This document shows, one piece after another, positions 20,058-32,940 of a stretch of DNA of 64,000 nucleotides. The position numbers were made by a program, and so were the translations under genes. Under the pieces are notes generated by a model. It did no database searches and was not told where the DNA came from. It saw only the letters and a list, made by a program, of their open reading frames with translations. How positions within the stretch are numbered: position 1 is the stretch's first letter; every line of letters begins with the position of its first letter. Where the stretch lies: assembly GCF_021018805.1 (NCBI RefSeq), contig NW_026960608.1:3410001-3474000 (forward strand), read 5' to 3'. The DNA comes from Prinia subflava. Its lineage: Eukaryota > Chordata > Aves > Passeriformes > Cisticolidae.

Positions 20058-20571
20058 TGTGTGAGACACAGCTAGTTTTCACCAGCTAGGCACCAGACTC
20101 CCTGAGAGCCAAAGCTGAGCAACTCAGCAGAGCTGGTGGCACCCCTGTGTAAGCATATTTAAGAAAGGGTAAAGCGCTGTCTGGGGCAGGTATTTCCCTG
20201 CTGCCCTTAGATCTGGCAGGTGGCTATGTCCCGAAGGAACTTTTTCATCTTATTTTCTCCTCCTGTCCTATTGAGGAGGGGTGGTAAGAGAACAGCTGGT
20301 TGGGCCCCTGGCGGCCAGCCAAGGTCTGACATCATAAAGCCTAAAAGGCATATTCTTCCATGTAGAAGGGGGTTGGTGGTTTAGAGATTTTAGGAACAGG
20401 AAGATGAATTAGGGGCTGAATGTTGATTTGAGTGAAGGGCAGGTACCAATCCGTCTTCTATAACTGCAATTTCAGCAGCAGAGGACAGCTGAGAATCAGG
20501 CCCCAATGATGCTGGTCTGGGTGTTGCCAAGATGGAGTTCATTTCCCCATAGCAGCTCTCACAGTGCCGTG

Positions 20572-21742
20572 GGTCACGTGAAAAAGGGAGGCTTCCTCGA
20601 CCCTTAGTGTGGGGAGATTTACTCAGTCTTTAGTGTTTAATTTGTCTGTGTTTCGGGAAAGCCGCGGCCGTTGTGCCCGACCAGTCTGTCAGCGTCCCGT
20701 TGGGGGGATCCTTCGCTGAGCAGTCGTACTGGATCAGAGGGTGGTTCGACTGACTTAGGGAAACACACCAACAGTGTAAGGGAGACCCCTCAGCAGGTCT
20801 TCCCCTTTACCCATTGTGTTACCTGCTGCTGGTGAATGGTAGCGTCCGCCAAGGATTCACGCTAGCAGTTTATGGAAGAACACTCTTTGTTAATATAAGT
20901 TGTGACAGGTTAAGGTTCGAAGATTGTCAGTGATAGTGTCTGTCTGCAAAAATATATTTGAAGGAATATGCAGACAAGCTCTAATCCCCAATAAAATGTT
21001 CCGCATGCATAGAGTATGATTCTTATCCAATAGGCATCTCTATGAGGGAGAAGACAGGTTCAGCCCATCAACTGATCCCAGCAGCTACGATGGAGTCGAT
21101 GGAGTCTTCCCTAACTTTTCCCCATTCTCGACTTATTTTTATAGTATTTCTGTGTGTTTAGGTGGAGCTTGAGTGACTCTATTCATGCATACCTTTGTTA
21201 CTGATTGGTGTAAAATTCTCTTGCTTTGCTTTTAAAGGTACAGTCAAAAAGACTATAGAGCGCATGCCCAGTGAGGGGTGGTCGCACTTTGGAGGTGGGT
21301 AACTTTGGGATGGAGGTGTGCGTTAATATTATTATTGGTCTTTAATGAAGCAAGTTCATCGAAGGAGAGAGATTTCACCACAGTTGCTGGCTCAGCAGTA
21401 AGACATCTTCCCCTATCTCCCGTGGCTGACAGGTGGTATGCGGATTATCAGCTGCAAAGTACCATCGAGTTCCCTTCCCCGCAAGGATTTCTGCAGAGCC
21501 TGGCCTTTGCTCCGCTCCACCCTCCATTCCATCCCCATTAGCAGGTGCGTGTGTATGGGGAATCATCACGGAATAGGTTTCAAGTCATGCCAACTGCATT
21601 CCATCCAGGGAGCAGCAACTGTGATTTACCCTATAATTCCCGTACTGTTATAACGCCTGTAAGGATGTTAATATAACTCCTAAGTTTCCTCTAATTGAAT
21701 CCCCAGTTACGGGTCCACAGGGTCCCCAGTCATTTTCCCACA
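20572..21742 (-). mobile_element. 1171-bp element in ERVL 5' LTR, unit 2
   Basis: Same insertion as in unit 1, with the CCGTG repeats at 20567-20571 and 21743-21747. Its presence in every complete unit at one site shows it predates amplification. Confidence 0.6.
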
Positions 21743-22925
21743 CCGTGCTTTGCATTGGTAGCTAGAAAGGTGTTGATAACACACCAGTGTTTTGGCTACT
21801 GCTGAGCAGTGTTGGCACAGCATCAGTGCTGTCTCTCCAACATTCTGCCCCAGCATCAGCTGGCTGGGGGTGGGCAAGATCCTAGGAGGAGTTACAACCA
21901 GGACAGCTGACCCAAACTGGTCAGAGGGATATTCCATACCATATGATGTCAGCTCAGAAATAAAAGCGAAGTAAAGGAGGGGGAAAGGGGAGCATTTCTT
22001 ATTTACAGTGTTTGCCTTCCAGAGAAACTGGTACATGTGCGGAAGCCCTGCTTCCCAGGAAGTGTCTAGACAGTACTTGCTGATCGAAACTAGACAATCA
22101 ATTTGTTTTTTTTCCCTCTCCTTGTTCACGCACAAACATTCACTTTTGCTTTAGTAAACAACCTTATCTCAGTCTGCAAGTTGTTTTTCATCTCTCCTGT
22201 CCAGCTGGGAAGTGATAGAGTTGTTTGGTGAACACCTGGCATCTAGCCAAGATAAACCCACACCAGTCCTTTTTGGTTCCTAACGTGGGCTGAGACACTG
22301 GCCCTTATATATCTTGCATGGTATAGTAATAGTAGTTATTGAGTAGCAAGCTCCTGTGCGGGACATGGAGTTTGTCAGGTACGCTGCTTATCTCTTTGTT
22401 TTGTTGAGTTTGGGAACATGTTAATACAAACAGTGGCTCTGTGCTTTGCTGTGACATTGATGGCTTTGTTGTGCTGGGGGAGCTACTTTCTGGGGACAAT
22501 GAGGGACTCACTCTCCCTATCTGGGACTGATGTAGATTGTTTTAGAATGCAGGCTGCCGCATTCCTTGTTCATCCTTATGTAAGCTGTTGAATACTATTT
22601 TTACTATTAACTAATACTGTTGGCACCCTATGGGGTTTGTGGAATCTGGTGTCATCCTGCTGTGAGACAAAACAAACTGTAGGTGAGGAGGTACTGAAAT
22701 GTGCCCTGAAGCGGCAGCTCGCTGGATGGCAGTGCGTGTGCAAGGATTTGAGCAGGTTCCTAGAGTGGTTATGACCTCCCCTTGCCTGGGACTCTACACC
22801 TAAATAGGTAAAGAAGCCTGGCAAACTGACGCGTCACCTGATAGAAGGGTGCCTTACCTACCCTGATGAAACCCAGCAGCTTCTTGCCCTGTACGAGGGC
22901 CTGGCCTATGCCTATTGAGCCACAG

Positions 22926-25164
22926 TTCAGTACTGTCAGAAGAGTGTGGCTGAGGCAGGGACCCAAACTGCATTTGAGGACACTATGGCTGAGATAGGGA
23001 CCCAAACAATAACTACAGTAATGGCCCCCAGAAGTGAGAAAGAAAAGGTGGATAAGGAGAGCCAAGGAGCGATCAGCAAGACTCACTCACCTTTTAGTAG
23101 TGCCATGTGGCCAGTGCAAAAGTCTGATGGAGGGTGGAGGTTAACAGTAGACCATCGTGGCCTGAATGAAGTAACGCCCCCACTGAGTGCTGCTGTACTG
23201 GACATGTTAGAGCTCTAATATGAACTGGAGTCAAAGGCAGCCAGGTGGTATGCTGCACTTGGCATTGCCGATGCATTTTTCTCAATTCCTTTGACAGCAG
23301 AGTGCGGACCACAGTTTGCTTTCATGTGGCGGGGTGTCCAATACACCTGGAATCGACTGCCCCGGGGGTAGAAACACAGCCCTACCATCTCTCATGGACT
23401 GATCCAAAGTGTACTGGAAATGGATGATGCCCCGCAACATCTACAATACGTTCATGACATCATTGTGTGGGGCAGTGAGGCAGAAGAAGTGTTTGAGAAG
23501 GGAAAAAGAATAGTTCAGAATGTTCTGATAGCTGGGTTTGCCATAAAGAAAAGCAAGGTCAAGGGACCTGCACGGGACATCCAGTTTTTGGGCGCACAAA
23601 TGGTGGGGTGGCCGTCGTCGTGTGCCTATGGATGTGGTTAACAAGATAGCAACTATGTCTTCACCAGCTAAGAAGACGGAAACACAGGCTTTCGTAGGCC
23701 GCCTGGGGTTTTGGAGAATGCATATTCCACGTTACAGTCAGCTTGTGAGGCCCCTCTATTGAGTGACCCAGAAGAACCATTTTGCATGGGGCCTTGAGCA
23801 ACAACAGGCCTTTGAGCAGATCAAACAGGGAAGTAGCTTTTGTGGTAGCTCTTGGGCCTGTTCAGCCTGGACCAGCCCTGCAAAATATACTCTACACTGC
23901 AGCTGGATAGCATGATCTCACTTGGAGCTTCTGGCAAAGAACATCAAGAGAAAGCCGAGGTGGACCATTAAGGTTTTGGAGCCGGGGTCATTGAGGATCA
24001 GAAGGCCCACTACACTCCCTCTGAAAAAGAAATATTAGCAGCGTATAAGGGGGTTTGAGCATCCTCAGTTGTTGTTGGGAAAGAAGCGTGTCTCCTCTTG
24101 GCGCTGCAATTTCCTGTGCTACACTAGATGTTCAAAGGAAGCATCCCTTTGACACATCGTGCAAACAGTGCTGCGTGGAGTAAGTGGGTGGGTAGCAGCA
24201 CTGATCACACAACGAGCTTGACTGGAGGAACCCAATTGCCTGAGAATCCATGAAAAAAGGCAGAGGTTTTGGAGAATTTCTTTGAAAGGTCACTCGTACT
24301 CAAGAAGCACCACCATATAATGAGTTATCAAAAGATGAAAGAGGCCATGCTCTCTTTTCTGACGGATCCTGCCTTGTGGTAGGAAACCATCAGAGGTGGA
24401 AAGCTGCTGTGTGGAGTCCCACACAATGAGTCGTTGAGGCCGCTGAAGGAGAAGAAAAGTGGCCTCTGCTGTATCTCTGTACTGACTCCTGGATGGTGGC
24501 TAATGCCCTATGAAGGTGGCTACAGCAATGGAAGAAGACCGATTGGCAGTGCAGGGCTAAACCCATGTGGGCTGCTGTGTTGTGGCAGGACATCACTGCA
24601 CGGGTAGAAAAAGTGGCTCTGAAGGAACGTCCCGTAGACGCTTACATGCCCCAAAGTCGTGCCACTGAGGAACATCAGAAGAATGAACAGCCAGCTAAGG
24701 CTGCCAAAATTGAAATAGCTCAGGTAGACTTAGACTGGGAGAAGAAGTGTGAACTCTTTACAGCCTCATGGGCCCATGAACCATGCGGGCATCTAGGAAA
24801 AGATGCAACCTACAGACGAGCTTGTGATTGAGGGGTCGGCCTGACCACGGAGGCTATCACACAGGTCACCGGTGAATGTGAAACGTGCTGCAATCAAGTG
24901 AGCCACATGAGTGAAATGTCCTTGGAATAGATGGCCAAAGTGAGTTTTAAATCTGCTGAGGCCTGGCAAATTGACTATATTGGACCACTGCCATGAACAC
25001 ACCAAGGCAAGAGCTTACATGCTCATCGTGGTAGAGGCAACTACTGGTTGGCTGTAAAAATACCCTGTAAACCATGCTATTGCTTGAAACGCTGTCTTAG
25101 GCCTTGAGAGAGACATTTTGTGGTGACATGGTACCCCAGAAAGAATGGAATCAATGAGTCTCCT
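22926..25164 (+). pseudogene. ERVL pol remnant, N-terminal part, unit 2
   Basis: The RT box is Y-V-H-D at 23447-23458. The RT frame is further closed by TAG at 23369-23371, where units 1 and 4 have TGG (Trp). The RNase H/integrase linker carries the aaaaagtgg variant near 24607, shared with unit 4. Confidence 0.88.
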
Positions 25165-25882
25165 TGTCTTAGTTTGGAAAGACAGGTGTCTGCCAGGGAA
25201 AAGCTGGAGCTTCCCTTGGAATGGGGAATGTAAACCCCCTCGCTCTGAATTATTTTAATTTTGAAATTAAGGAGCTTTCAGGCAAAGATATGGGAATAGG
25301 AATAACAGTTCTTTACTAGGAATATTAAAAACGAAGTAGTACAAAAAAGGAAACGAACAAAAAAGAAAAACACTGGCAGAGTCAGAACACGACCTGACAC
25401 CCTGTTGGTCAGGGTGTTGGTAGCAGTCCAATTAAGTCCTGGAGTGACAGATGTGGTTCTGTTGGAGTAGAGATGATCCCGTGGAAGGATCCAGCGGTGG
25501 CGAGATGGGTCTGGTCTTCCTCTGGGAAGCCAGTGGAAAACAGGCTGTCCTGGTGTTCTGAATCTCAGGTTTTATCCAGGTAGGAAAGCTTGGCTCCTCC
25601 CACTGGGTGGAGCATCTCACAATGGGATGATGCCATTTTATCAGTCATGCAGTGAGCCTTAATGGCTCATTAACAGCAGATATCCCCCTGGAAGGAGGAT
25701 GGGTCAGGGAAGAGATAGGAACACTGCCCCACCTGGTTTTAACAGCTGGCCCATTAACAGAAGACACCTGCCCCCTTCCCCCCGGAGCCATGAGGAATGG
25801 GTCATAGAAGAGATAAAGAAACACCTCCCCAACCAGTTTCAACAGATGGGAATAGAATACATCTTGCATTGAACCCAAGACA
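25165..25882 (+). mobile_element. Solo LTR in ERVL integrase, unit 2
   Basis: 718 bp. Lacks the 3-bp cct copy (near 25438) and the 4-bp aaga copy found in unit 1. Confidence 0.75.
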
Positions 25883-26324
25883 CTCATTTATGAAATAACC
25901 TCATAAACTCTTAGGCAAAGAAACATGCATTGAGTAGATATATCACATCCCTTATCACCCACAAGCCTCTGGAAAGATTGAGAGGTATGATGGACTGCTG
26001 ATGACTATGTCAAGAGGGTTAGGCAATCGGGCATGGAAGCATTGGGATGCAAATTTAGCAGAAGCCACTTGGCTGGTTAACACCAGAAGATCTGCTAACC
26101 GCCCTGGTCCTGCCCAAACAAAACCACTACATACTGTGGGAGGAGATAAGGTCCCCATACTACACACAGGGAAGTGGCTGTGGAATTCTCCTCCCATGGG
26201 AAAAGGCAAACCTATTAATGGGATTGTCTTTGCTCAAGGACCTGGGTGTACTTGGTGGGTAGTGCAGAAGGATGGGGAGACCCGGGGTGTGCCTCAAGGA
26301 GATTTAACCTTGGGGGAAAAGTAA
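25883..26324 (+). pseudogene. ERVL pol remnant, C-terminal integrase, unit 2
   Basis: Open 107-codon segment at 26001-26324. Carries cccggggtgtg near 26281 (Gly), as in unit 4; units 1 and 3 have cccggcgtgtg (Arg). Confidence 0.8.
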
Positions 26325-26793
26325 TGAGTGCAAACTGTATGTTGCAGGAAGTAAAGTAGCAGGAGTGACATGAACCGACGATGAGTGAATTTTACGAGGA
26401 GCGAGGAGAGTGCGAGGATAGCCCAGGCAGGGCCGGTGTCGGTGCCGAACGGTCGAGTGTGTCGCTTCTGTCCCGAGCACCCATCTTGATGGAGTGGAGC
26501 CCAAGTCACAGCCTGTTTTTTAAACATCTGGAGGGCTGGAGGAAACCCATCAAATGGGAAACTAATATCTGTCTTTGAAAGGAAGGGGGACGGTAGTTAA
26601 TGAAAATGTATACGTGTGTTGGACATAAAGATGGTTTAAGCATGGAGTTTAAGTTGTAAGTGTTGGTAAGAAGGGATTTCAGTCATGACAAATAAATACA
26701 ATGGAAGAATTAGAAGCCAGATATAGATATATATATAAAAAATTCTGTGGGATCTGAGTATGATGCAAATGGTGCGAAGTAAGGGGTGGAGAC

Positions 26794-27375
26794 TGTACTG
26801 GCTGTGGCTGAGATGGAGTTCATTTTCCCCATAGCGTCCAACAGTGCCATGCTTTGCATTTGTATCTAGAAAGGTGTTGATAACACATCAGTGTTTTGGC
26901 TACTGCTGGGCAATGTTGGCACAGCATCAGCGCTGCCTCTCCAACATTCTGCCCCCAATAAGTAGGCTGGGAGTGGGCAAGATCCTGGCAGGAGACACCA
27001 CTAGACCAGGTGACCCAAACTGGCCAGAGGGCTATTCTGTACCATATGACTTCAGCTCAGAAATAAAAGCTAAGTTAAGGAGGGGGAAAGGGGGCACATT
27101 AGTTATTTACAGCGTTTGCCTTTCGGAGCAACCCCTACCTGTGCTGAAGCCCTGCTTCTTGGAAAGTGGTCGGACAGTGCTTGCTGATGGGAACCAGAGG
27201 ATATATTTGTTTTTCCTGTTTCCTTTTTTGTGCGAAAACTTTCTCTTTTCCTTTAGTAAACTGCCCTATCTCACCCTGTGAGTTGTTTTCCATCTTATTT
27301 TCTCTCTGTGTCAAGCTGAGAAGGGGGAGTGATAGAACGACTCTGTGAGCACCAGAAAGAGGAGCTGGAAACCAC
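26794..27375 (+). repeat. ERVL 3' LTR, unit 2
   Basis: 582 bp, same boundaries as in unit 1, directly after a purine-rich aaggggtggaga. Confidence 0.82.
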
Positions 27376-27611
27376 TGGGCAGCCGGAAAGCTAACAATGT
27401 AATCACGAGAGTAAAAATGTTCTGGGACAACTCAATGACTGGAGCTCCCCAGTCAATGGCTATAAAGTGGTCAGAAGGAAGGAGAGGCAGAGGTGGTCCG
27501 CTGTGTGAACTCAAGAGGGATTTTCTGTACAGAGCTGTCTTTGAAAGACAGCGATGAACAGGTTGAGAGCTTATGGGTGAAAATTAGAGGCCAAGCTGTT
27601 GCGTTAAGAGT
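27376..27611 (+). mobile_element. CR1 endonuclease-region fragment, sense, unit 2
   Basis: As in unit 1 but without the five extra bases, like units 3 and 4. The unassigned 800-bp block follows at about 27612-28415. Confidence 0.65.
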
Positions 27612-28415
27612 AAGAAACTTGGCAGAAAATAAAGCCCCTTGCACTCCAGCTGCTCCTCAGACATCAGAGGGACCGGGTGGGGTTAGGCCTAATTTCCGGT
27701 TACAACCAGTTCAGCACTGTGAATCTGGTTGCGTTCTCTAAGAACCTTTGTGAGCGCAGATTCAGGAATAGAGTGATTTTCTGAAGTTACAGAACTAGAG
27801 ATTTGGAACTGCCATTGAGAAATGCACTAGCTGTGGTAGAAGTCTAATAACATCATGCTAACCCATGCAATACTAATAATAGCAATGGTATGCAGAAGCT
27901 TCCCAAGAGAGCGTCCCCGCTTTGGAGGAGGGAGAAGAGAACAGACCGGCAACTGTCTCTGACATCTCTTGGGAATTCCTGCTACCTAGCTGAAATTTCT
28001 ACCCTCCTTATATGCAGCCCAATCTTCTCCTCCTTACATATAGCAAGATCTAATTGGAGAGCTGAGTAATATAATCATATACGTGGTAGCATGTACTTCA
28101 GTAAGCTTATTAGCATATGCATGAGTGTGCATTTTAATACTTAAATGACCCTTAATCGGGCAAAGGTTACTTCTTTGGCCTTGGTGTCCTTCAGAGTTCC
28201 GCTCTTAAGACTTCTTTCCATTTCATGCCGTTCATCAGAGCCAAGAAACGGCTTTCCTAGCTGCCCATGAACTCCTCCTTCGGCCATATTGTCCTTTCTT
28301 GATGTCAGCTATGTGGATCTCCATCAGGAAAGATAATGTGGAGGGTACACGGTTTAGGCCATATATAGTAAGCCTTAGCCCTTTCCTGACTCCATGGTCA
28401 TCATCCCACACAAGC

Positions 28416-29105
28416 CAACAAAGGAAGCCAACCTTGTGGTTGGTATCTACTATAGGCCACCAGATTAAGAGGATGAGGTCGACGTAAGAAATCAGGCAAG
28501 TTAGGCGGGACATGAGCGTTGCTGAGTAAGGGCCTTCTCTTCTGGTTGAGCTGAAGCATGAAGTGGACATGCATAGGTATTGGAAGCAGGGACACGCATT
28601 CTGGGAAGAATCTAAAGATGCCGCCCAGGTCTGTAGGGATGGGATCAGAAAAGCTAAGGCAAAGCTGGAGCTGAATTTGGCAGGGGATGTAAAGAATCAT
28701 AAGATGGGCTTCCACAGGTGCATTGGTCAGAAAATAAGGCTAAAGAAAGCGTACGCCAACCCACATTCCCTTCCTCCCTCCCCCCCTGCCCCCGCTGATA
28801 AATAAGCCAGGAGGTCTAGTGGCCAGTAACATGGAGAAGGCTGTGATACTCGGTGAGTCGTTTTCCTCTGTTTTCACTGGCACGGTTACCAAACCTCTTG
28901 AGACCCTGAACCTCAAGGCAGGGACTTGGGGAACAAAGTCCCTTCCATCATAGGAAACGATCTGTTTTGAGACCACCCGAGGAACCTGTGGATACACAAG
29001 TCCTGCACCTGGAGAGGCACAACGCCATGCACCAGTACATGCTGGAGGTCGATTGGCTGGAAAGCAGCTTTGCAAAATAGGACGACGTGCCCTTGCCGCA
29101 AAGGC
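28416..29105 (+). mobile_element. CR1 ORF2 fragment, sense, unit 2/3 boundary
   Basis: Same fragment as 14140-14829. It shares ctggagagg near 29010 with the copy at the unit 3/4 boundary; the copies near 415, 14730 and 59310 have ctggggagg. Confidence 0.7.
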
Positions 29106-29592
29106 GGCCAAGGATCTCCTTAGCCCAATATCGAGGAAAGCAGGGTTTATATATGTTACAAGATAGATGTGTGGGCCATTCAAGGTGCTCACTGTCCCCG
29201 GAGCTGCAGGGCACAGCAGACCACCCTTGGGCAGATTTGAGGGCGCTGCCTATTTTTCTAAAAGCCTCCTATCCAGCCTAACGCAAATCCTACTATCTTG
29301 AACCCTCAAGCCAGCAGTGCCGAACGCACGCTTTGTATTTTATTTGCTTCCAGGAGACGTGCAGCTTAGAAACGTCTGCAATGGAAGTGGGGCTTTCAGC
29401 AAACAGTGTAGAGCAACTTCTGTTGGTTTTTCAAAATGTCCCGAGAAGTTAAGGGCAGGCCTGCCCTGCCCTGGCCAAAGCAGTCATTTGACTGAAGGGA
29501 GCAGCACCAAAAAGGCACAGGCACCTTTGGGGTGGACTTGATGCGGTAACAAATAATAAGAAATAGTGTTTGTAGCTACTACAGCCTCTTCT

Positions 29593-30264
29593 GCGACCTC
29601 GTAGCCCGCCCTCAGGGTCGCAGCACTACACGGGGCAGGTCCCTCGGCGCCCCGAGGGCCCCAGGTCGACGAGAGAGGACTCGCCAAGGAGGCGGGGAAA
29701 AACGAAAGAGACAGGCGGGACAGCAAATGGAGACGCGGGCCACGATCCGTCGGCCCAATGGGCGCCGCGGAGGGCCGGGCTTAGTGGAGGAAGTGTCGGG
29801 GCGGACACGGGCTTTGTCCTTGGCTGACGAGAGTATCGGGGTGCTGGCCTCTCGCCCTGGTGGCGCCACTACCGTCTTCGGAAAGATTATCAGCAAGGCG
29901 TTTCTGTGGTCTCGTCAGCGACGAGGACTAGGAGGTAGCCGCGGCTTTGCTCTCTGTGCGCGGTTCCTCTTCCCTTCCCCCTCCTCCCGCGCTTGCGGGC
30001 ATCTGAGCCGAGGACACCCGGTGCGCGGTACCCGGGCGCGCGGCAGGGCGCGCGGCGGCGCTGCTGCTGCGGGTGGGTGGGTGGGTGCAGGGACGCGGGA
30101 CGGACGGGGCCTCTCTGGGTTGTGGCGCTCTCTACTGCACCGTCCCCATAGCTTGTTCTGTGCCGCACCCCCACCCCTCCGGCTGCCGCGGGCGTACTGG
30201 GTTGCAAGTGTTGTCCGGACTCGCCTCGTATCCCACCCCCACCGTGTCGTGTGTGCGCGCGTAG
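29593..30264 (+). promoter_or_regulatory. CpG island promoter of HINTW, unit 3, GGGT x4
   Basis: CCAAT box at 29755-29759. The GC box at 29688-29697 is changed by a G-to-A (GGAGGCGGGG), shared only with unit 4. Four GGGT copies at 30071-30086 shift the frame of everything downstream in exon 1. Confidence 0.75.
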
Positions 30265-32255
30265 AGAAGGACCTCCGAAGGTAACTTGGTCTCAATGTGT
30301 CTCCTAACAGCATCGATGAGGTTCTGCAGCTTGGCTGTGCTAGGCTTTGGTTCTGAACCCCCAAACTGGATTATGAGGGCAAGGAATTACATCTTTCTCT
30401 AGTTAAAAAAAAAAAAAAAAGCAAAAACATTACAAGGTGGTCATTATGGAGGCTGCAATAGCTTTCCAGAACTCGTTTCTTTGGGGAAATAAGACCGTGA
30501 TAACAGCATGCTTGCAAGGGTCACGAGTGTTGGTACAGGAAACTGGAGTGAGCTGCTTAGACCGGGGGAAAAAGAATGCAGGCGTTGCCTATGGGATGTT
30601 AACTTTAAGGTAATATCCCATGTAATTTAGTTCTTAAAATGCTGAAAGTTAGCAGTTAGGGATTCTTTCTGCTTTTGAAGGTAGGGTTTGCATGCAGTAT
30701 AGAAGACAGACTCGTCCCATGCACTTGCAGGCTTCCTGGCATTATGCGTGTGTTCGATGCTTGAGCTCCCTGTCCTGTGGGAAATGAATGGCCGCTGCTC
30801 TTCCACTTCACTAAACTCTTTGCTGATTCAGTTAAGCCATTTGTCTTCAGTCTCTGCGTGGACCACATCCAGTAGAAAAACTGCTCAGGAAAGGATCGGT
30901 CCCAACTAAAACATACTGGAGCTTGTTAATCGCAAGTAGTGGCCTGTCTCCTTCCCCCATGGTCTTGCATGACGAATCCCACTTCTAGAGGGGGCTCTGT
31001 AAATATACTGTATTTTGGGTACAGAAAGCATAATAATCATGCAAGAAAAATCAATGTTCTGACTTGTCTTTGGGGTATCTGGTAATCTGCTTCTGTAGGA
31101 GTTCAGCGGGGCAGATGGGTTTGCATAAGCTATTGCCTTTCTCTGAAGCCGGTTATGTTTTAAGTGTTTACTCTTCCTCCAGTGCCGTTCGTTCCATGAT
31201 CGTTTTGCCCCTAGACGCGACACTTTTCCTAGTCATGCCTAAGGAGCCAATTATCGAGTTGTCTGGAGCAGGAGATTCTGGTGAATCTGTAAGTACTGTG
31301 GGAGTTTTCTGTGTGCTAAACTGTACCTGTAGATAGTTCCTCATTTACTAGACTCTTTCCCATCCCCCCTTTCCCCCTTGATAGGGCACAGTAGGCTACT
31401 TTGGGTTTTCTGGCGCTATCATCTCTTGCCTCTGGCTTGTAATGGAGTTGAGCTTTTTGACTAAAAGCAGTGCAATAAAGCAGTGCTGGTCCCTGGGTGT
31501 GTACTTCTGGTGCAAAGCGCCATGTTTTGGAGTGCAGTCTGGTGCCTAATGTTGTGGTTTAGAGTCAGAGTAGTAGTCCTAACATGGAGAAGAGGGCTTG
31601 GGGTTTTTGGCAGGTCCGGGGCAAGGAAGGGCAAAGCTGGTTGAGAGGTGCTGGATGTTTTGCTTTAAGCTGTGAAAGCCATGTTCAAAGACACTGTAAA
31701 CCCACACAAAAGGCAGCCAAAAGTTTATTTTCCAGCCGGATTGTTTATGTTGCCTGAAGACACAATGGGGCTTTAACGCGGAGACAGTGTCAGCTTCTGT
31801 GGCTGTTTTGTAGTCCTTTGGTGTCTATCTTGAGAAAAATTGCCTAGCTCTCTTTTGCCCCTATAGCGTGCATAATTGGTCTTAGTAGCTTTGCTTGGAA
31901 AGCTTTAGTTGCCAGTGTTTGGACGACCGTTAATTTGGCCATGCAATGGTTGAACTGCTAGGAGTTGGCTAGCTGCTTTCTCTGGGTGGTTCTCTGCTCT
32001 CATTCCTTCCCTTCCTGCCCTCTCCCCTCTTTATGTGTTCCTTTATTCTATTTATTTTACTTATTTATGGGTTTGTACTTCCTTCTCCAGCTTCTTGGGC
32101 ATGTCGTGATTGTTGGCGAGATGTGTGTTGCTCACCTGGGCCTGACCAATGGATTCCGGATGGTTGTGGATGAAGGGCCCGAGGGTGGGCAGTCTGTCTC
32201 TCGCATACATCTACCCGTTCTGGGTGGCGGTCAGTTGGGCTGGCCGCCTGGCTAA
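29727..32255 (+). CDS. HINTW: HINTW-like gene, unit 3: potentially open spliced frame
   Basis: The HINT1-like exon 1 core is at 29820-29934. With the fourth GGGT copy, the frame that encodes ADESIGV...FGKII stays open past the island to an AAG|GTAACT donor at 30280/30281. Joining 29727-30280, 31183-31288 and 32091-32255 gives 825 nt, exactly 275 codons: an ATG at 29727, an Arg- and Gly-rich middle, then the exon 2 and exon 3 HINT segments and TAA. The donor fits the consensus (AG|GTAA) better than the ancestral GAG|GTAGCC, which would give an early stop. Whether ATG 29727 is transcribed is unclear, since the CCAAT box lies downstream of it; the HINT start itself is TTG (29820). The short alternative is ATG 31196 in exon 2 (85 residues). 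Poly(A) signal at 32409-32414. The coding call is inference from frame, not expression. Confidence 0.5.
31183..31288 (+). other. HINTW: HINTW exon 2, unit 3
   Basis: Same sequence as unit 1, with ATG at 31196-31198. The first base completes an AGT codon if the 30281 donor is used. Confidence 0.85.
32091..32255 (+). other. HINTW: HINTW exon 3, unit 3
   Basis: Open to TAA at 32253. HIT remnant R-I-H-L-P-V-L. The upstream pyrimidine tract has a private tatg-containing insertion near 32031, but the terminal ttccttctccag is intact. Confidence 0.9.
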
Positions 32256-32940
32256 GATTTTGGCACCGCAAGAGTTGCTGCACGTGTACAAATCGCCGCT
32301 GAATGGATTTCATCTGTTGCCCATCAATCTAGCGGCTTTTGATGTGTAATTTTTTTTTTTTGCCGTGCGTCTGTGGAAGGTAACAAAAGCTTTGAGCAGC
32401 AGTTGCACAATAAAGATTTGTCATGGGGATATCATCTCTGTCTTTTGAGTCTTACTGAGGGGAAGTAGTTCTGCAAGTTCAAACGGTGTCTCCCCGAAAT
32501 GCAAGTATGTGGAATGTTTCAGCCAAATAACAGCATTTCAGAGATAGATGATGATTTGCCTGTTTGTTTGAAGCGTGAAGCTGGAAGCGCTGCTTAGCAG
32601 TCTCTCGCGTCTTGTAGGAAGCAAAGTCTTAGCTCTTTGGCAGTGGTACGCCAACGTACAGAAAGCCCCTATGTAGGCTGCTGCTAAAAGTGTAGAAGAT
32701 ACTGTGTGTGAGGCTACATGCGTGCTTTCCAAGGGTGGATTCAGCATGGTGCACTGTGTTGGAAGCATCCACCTCCTGTTGGACCTGGGTGTCCTGGTTA
32801 CATGAGTAGGGTGCCAGTTTAGCACTATGTGCATGTAAGCCAACTGTATTGTACCACCCTCTGTGTCATTCCTGATGACCTGCTAAAGATGGATCACTTG
32901 CAGTAGCTGCCTATTATACACCCAACACCTGAGGCTACAA

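Larger units (their letters stand above)
20510..27375 (+). mobile_element. Decayed ERVL provirus, unit 2
   Basis: 5' LTR about 20510-22266, primer site 22274-22291, pol 22926-25164 and 25883-26324, 3' LTR 26794-27375. The 5' LTR has lost 6 bp near 22210. No 803-bp segment in the gag region. Confidence 0.88.
14311..28586 (+). repeat. Array unit 2
   Basis: It lacks the 803-bp segment (single agcaagctc at 22345-22353). Three GGGT copies in the CpG island. A private 6-bp loss near 22210 in the ERVL 5' LTR removes one of two ggagga-like copies. HINTW exon 2 has TTG where units 1, 3 and 4 have ATG, and the HIT region of exon 3 has Cys instead of Arg. Confidence 0.95.
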
